Assembly (NCBI GenBank): GCA_013180625.2
Contig: SNVD02003292.1
Span: 62,001 to 126,000, forward strand
Direction: 5' to 3'
Source of the DNA: Boswellia sacra
Taxonomy: Eukaryota; Streptophyta; Magnoliopsida; Sapindales; Burseraceae
Length of the DNA stretch: 64,000 nucleotides
Position numbers and translations under genes: made by a program
Shown here: positions 62,728-64,000 of the stretch, piece by piece
Layout: each line of letters begins with the position of its first letter
Numbering within the stretch: position 1 is the first letter of the stretch
Notes under the pieces: model-generated
Seen by the model: only the letters and a program-made list of their open reading frames with translations
The model's database searches: none
What the model was told of the DNA's origin: nothing

Positions 62728-63391
62728 TTACAGATGGAGTGTTAAATCCAGTTGACGTCTTTTATTGCCTTCTCCAAACCAATTTATTCGAGCCATTGTT
62801 GGATCAGGCGAATAGACGAATTCTTGTAGTTTGTCAATTAACTCCCCTGCAGTTGAAGCTGTAACCAGGATTTGCGTTGCTGACGATGAGATGAAATTTT
62901 TTTCTACAGTTTGATCAAGAAAGGACAACAAACCATCAAAAAAATTATTGACATTTAACAAACTGACACAATGGGGTTTCCGTTATGGAGTTCAGCTGTG
63001 CCAGAGGTGGATTTTGAAATATCTGATCTAATGCTACCATTAACCAACTATAGCAAAGCTATAAATGCATCAGATTAATACAATCATATGTGCAATACGC
63101 TCAGCATGATAGAGACCTATATACTCTTCCCGATGGGTTGCCTATGATGTATCTCGCACAGCTAATGGTTTAGGATAATGCCGAGAACTTTACTTCCTCC
63201 CAAGGATGCAGCTGTCGACACACACCCCATTAACCCAAGACTACCCCCTCCATAAATCAAATGAATACCCCTCGCAGCTTATGTCCTACCAAGATCAAGA
63301 GCTGTTGTTGTAAACTCTCCATCTTTACCAAATTGCGATCCACATAAAATACGCATATATTTTGGAATCGCCGAATTGGTGTTTTCTCCAT
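62728..63391 (-). pseudogene. LOG-like: LOG-family retrocopy, second copy, heavily decayed
   Basis: From ATG at 63,391 (minus) to TAA at 62,728 the sequence follows the LOG copy at 12,757-12,108. The last 77 codons are open (62,961-62,728; ends GEGNKRRQLDLTLHL) and keep the A-run base missing from copy 1. The middle, about 62,960-63,190, has many one- and two-base indels that destroy the PGGYGTLEE region in frame. The GGGSLGLMG coding stretch is still readable near 63,250. No introns are present. Confidence 0.85.
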
Positions 63392-63529
63392 TTCTAAAAT
63401 TGCTCTAAACTTTTGCAAGACAATGATGTACGTTAGGTATTATGCGATTCAAGTGCAAGACAGGTTATACAATGACATTTGAGAATATGCAAAATGGATA
63501 TATACACACGTAAAACTCTCAAATATGAC

Positions 63530-63810
63530 ACATGGGCACATAATTTCGGTGGGGGTTGCCCGATGCAGATTTATAGTCCAAAATTGAAAAATGAGATATG
63601 TTTCCGGCATGATACGGTCTTGACAAAACCTACCACACTTTGTCTCCCCCGTGAAGATGGAAAATTGGAGAGAGTACACTTTCGGCAGGGGGTTGACACT
63701 TAAACCACACAAACTTCTCCCCACGTGAAGCATGAAAATGTAGAGAGAGATATACTTCTCGGTGGATGGTGACAAAACCTCCACACTGTCTCCCACGCTG
63801 TAACTTATTA
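63530..63810. repeat. Decayed CACGTG-bearing tandem repeats, copy 2
   Basis: The 67-bp units of copy 1 (12,965-13,148) are recognisable (TTGACAAAACC, CACACT, TCTCCC, CACGTG), but small insertions disturb the period, and only one CACGTG (63,723-63,728) remains exact. Confidence 0.7.
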
Positions 63811-64000
63811 TGCCATAGGGTAGTCATATGTTTTGTCAAAAATAAAACTTGAAATTAAAACAAACAAAATCAACAAACAACAACAACACAAAAACAACAT
63901 TGATAATCAGATCAAACGAAACAAGAAAGAAATAAAATTCGACAACAACAACACACATTCAAATATACAGTAGTTGTGATTGTGGCTCACATCTTCCTCC

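Larger units (their letters stand above)
59359..64000 (-). mobile_element. LTR retroelement copy 2 carrying a LOG retrocopy, runs off the window
   Basis: The segment is collinear with 8,704-13,344 over its full visible length, including LTR, polypurine tract, T-rich internal region, LOG copy, CACGTG repeats and CAA-rich segment. It has the same orientation, about 50.6 kb away. The LOG and repeat parts carry many more small indels than in copy 1, so the two insertions have decayed separately. The 5' LTR should lie to the right of the window. Confidence 0.85.

Overview
The window looks like a transposon-rich, gene-poor stretch of a eudicot plant nuclear genome. It is AT-rich, with poly-A/T, TA, GA and CT microsatellites. 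It contains plant-type DNA transposons (CACTA, MULE, hAT), an LTR element, an endogenous plant pararetrovirus, and many exon fragments of plant genes (exportin 1, JAZ/TIFY, prolyl-tRNA synthetase, a RING E3 ligase, an LRR gene, LONELY GUY). I see no intact host gene. Nearly all long reading frames are broken or are parts of mobile elements. All assignments come from reading the sequence; no database search was run.

Layout, left to right. 1-5.5 kb: a decayed MULE transposase (+) facing a decayed ULP1-like cysteine protease gene (-), a pairing known from Kaonashi-type MULEs. 5.5-8.7 kb: simple and diverged repeats. 8.7-13.8 kb: an LTR element on the minus strand with a 1.43-kb LTR, a polypurine tract, a nearly complete intronless LOG (cytokinin-activating enzyme) retrocopy, 67-bp tandem repeats carrying CACGTG, and an unidentified Cys-rich gene fragment. 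13.8-16.6 kb: G-rich minisatellite and ordinary intergenic DNA. 16,623-22,439: CACTA element 1 (TSD TAT) with four exportin-1 exons and a membrane-protein fragment. 23,004-29,374: CACTA element 2 (TSD TCT) with part of its own transposase genes and a JAZ exon ending exactly at the conserved Jas intron. 29,833-36,106: a MULE-like element (terminal inverted repeats, 9-bp TSD 8/9) holding a satellite of about 163-bp units. 36.7-50.5 kb: a rearranged endogenous caulimovirid split by CACTA element 3 (37,389-45,381, TSD AAT), which itself carries exons of at least three host genes. 51.6 and 55.4 kb: two related short hAT elements with perfect 8-bp TSDs. 57.6 kb: the left end of a fourth CACTA-like element. 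59,359-64,000: a second copy of the LOG-bearing LTR element, same orientation, running off the window.

The genes do not form a working pathway. The theme is gene capture by mobile DNA by two routes. The CACTA elements carry exons with introns and splice sites (DNA-level capture). The LTR element carries a spliced LOG copy (RNA-level capture) that has since been multiplied. The LOG-bearing LTR element and the CACTA element nested in the pararetrovirus are the most noteworthy items.
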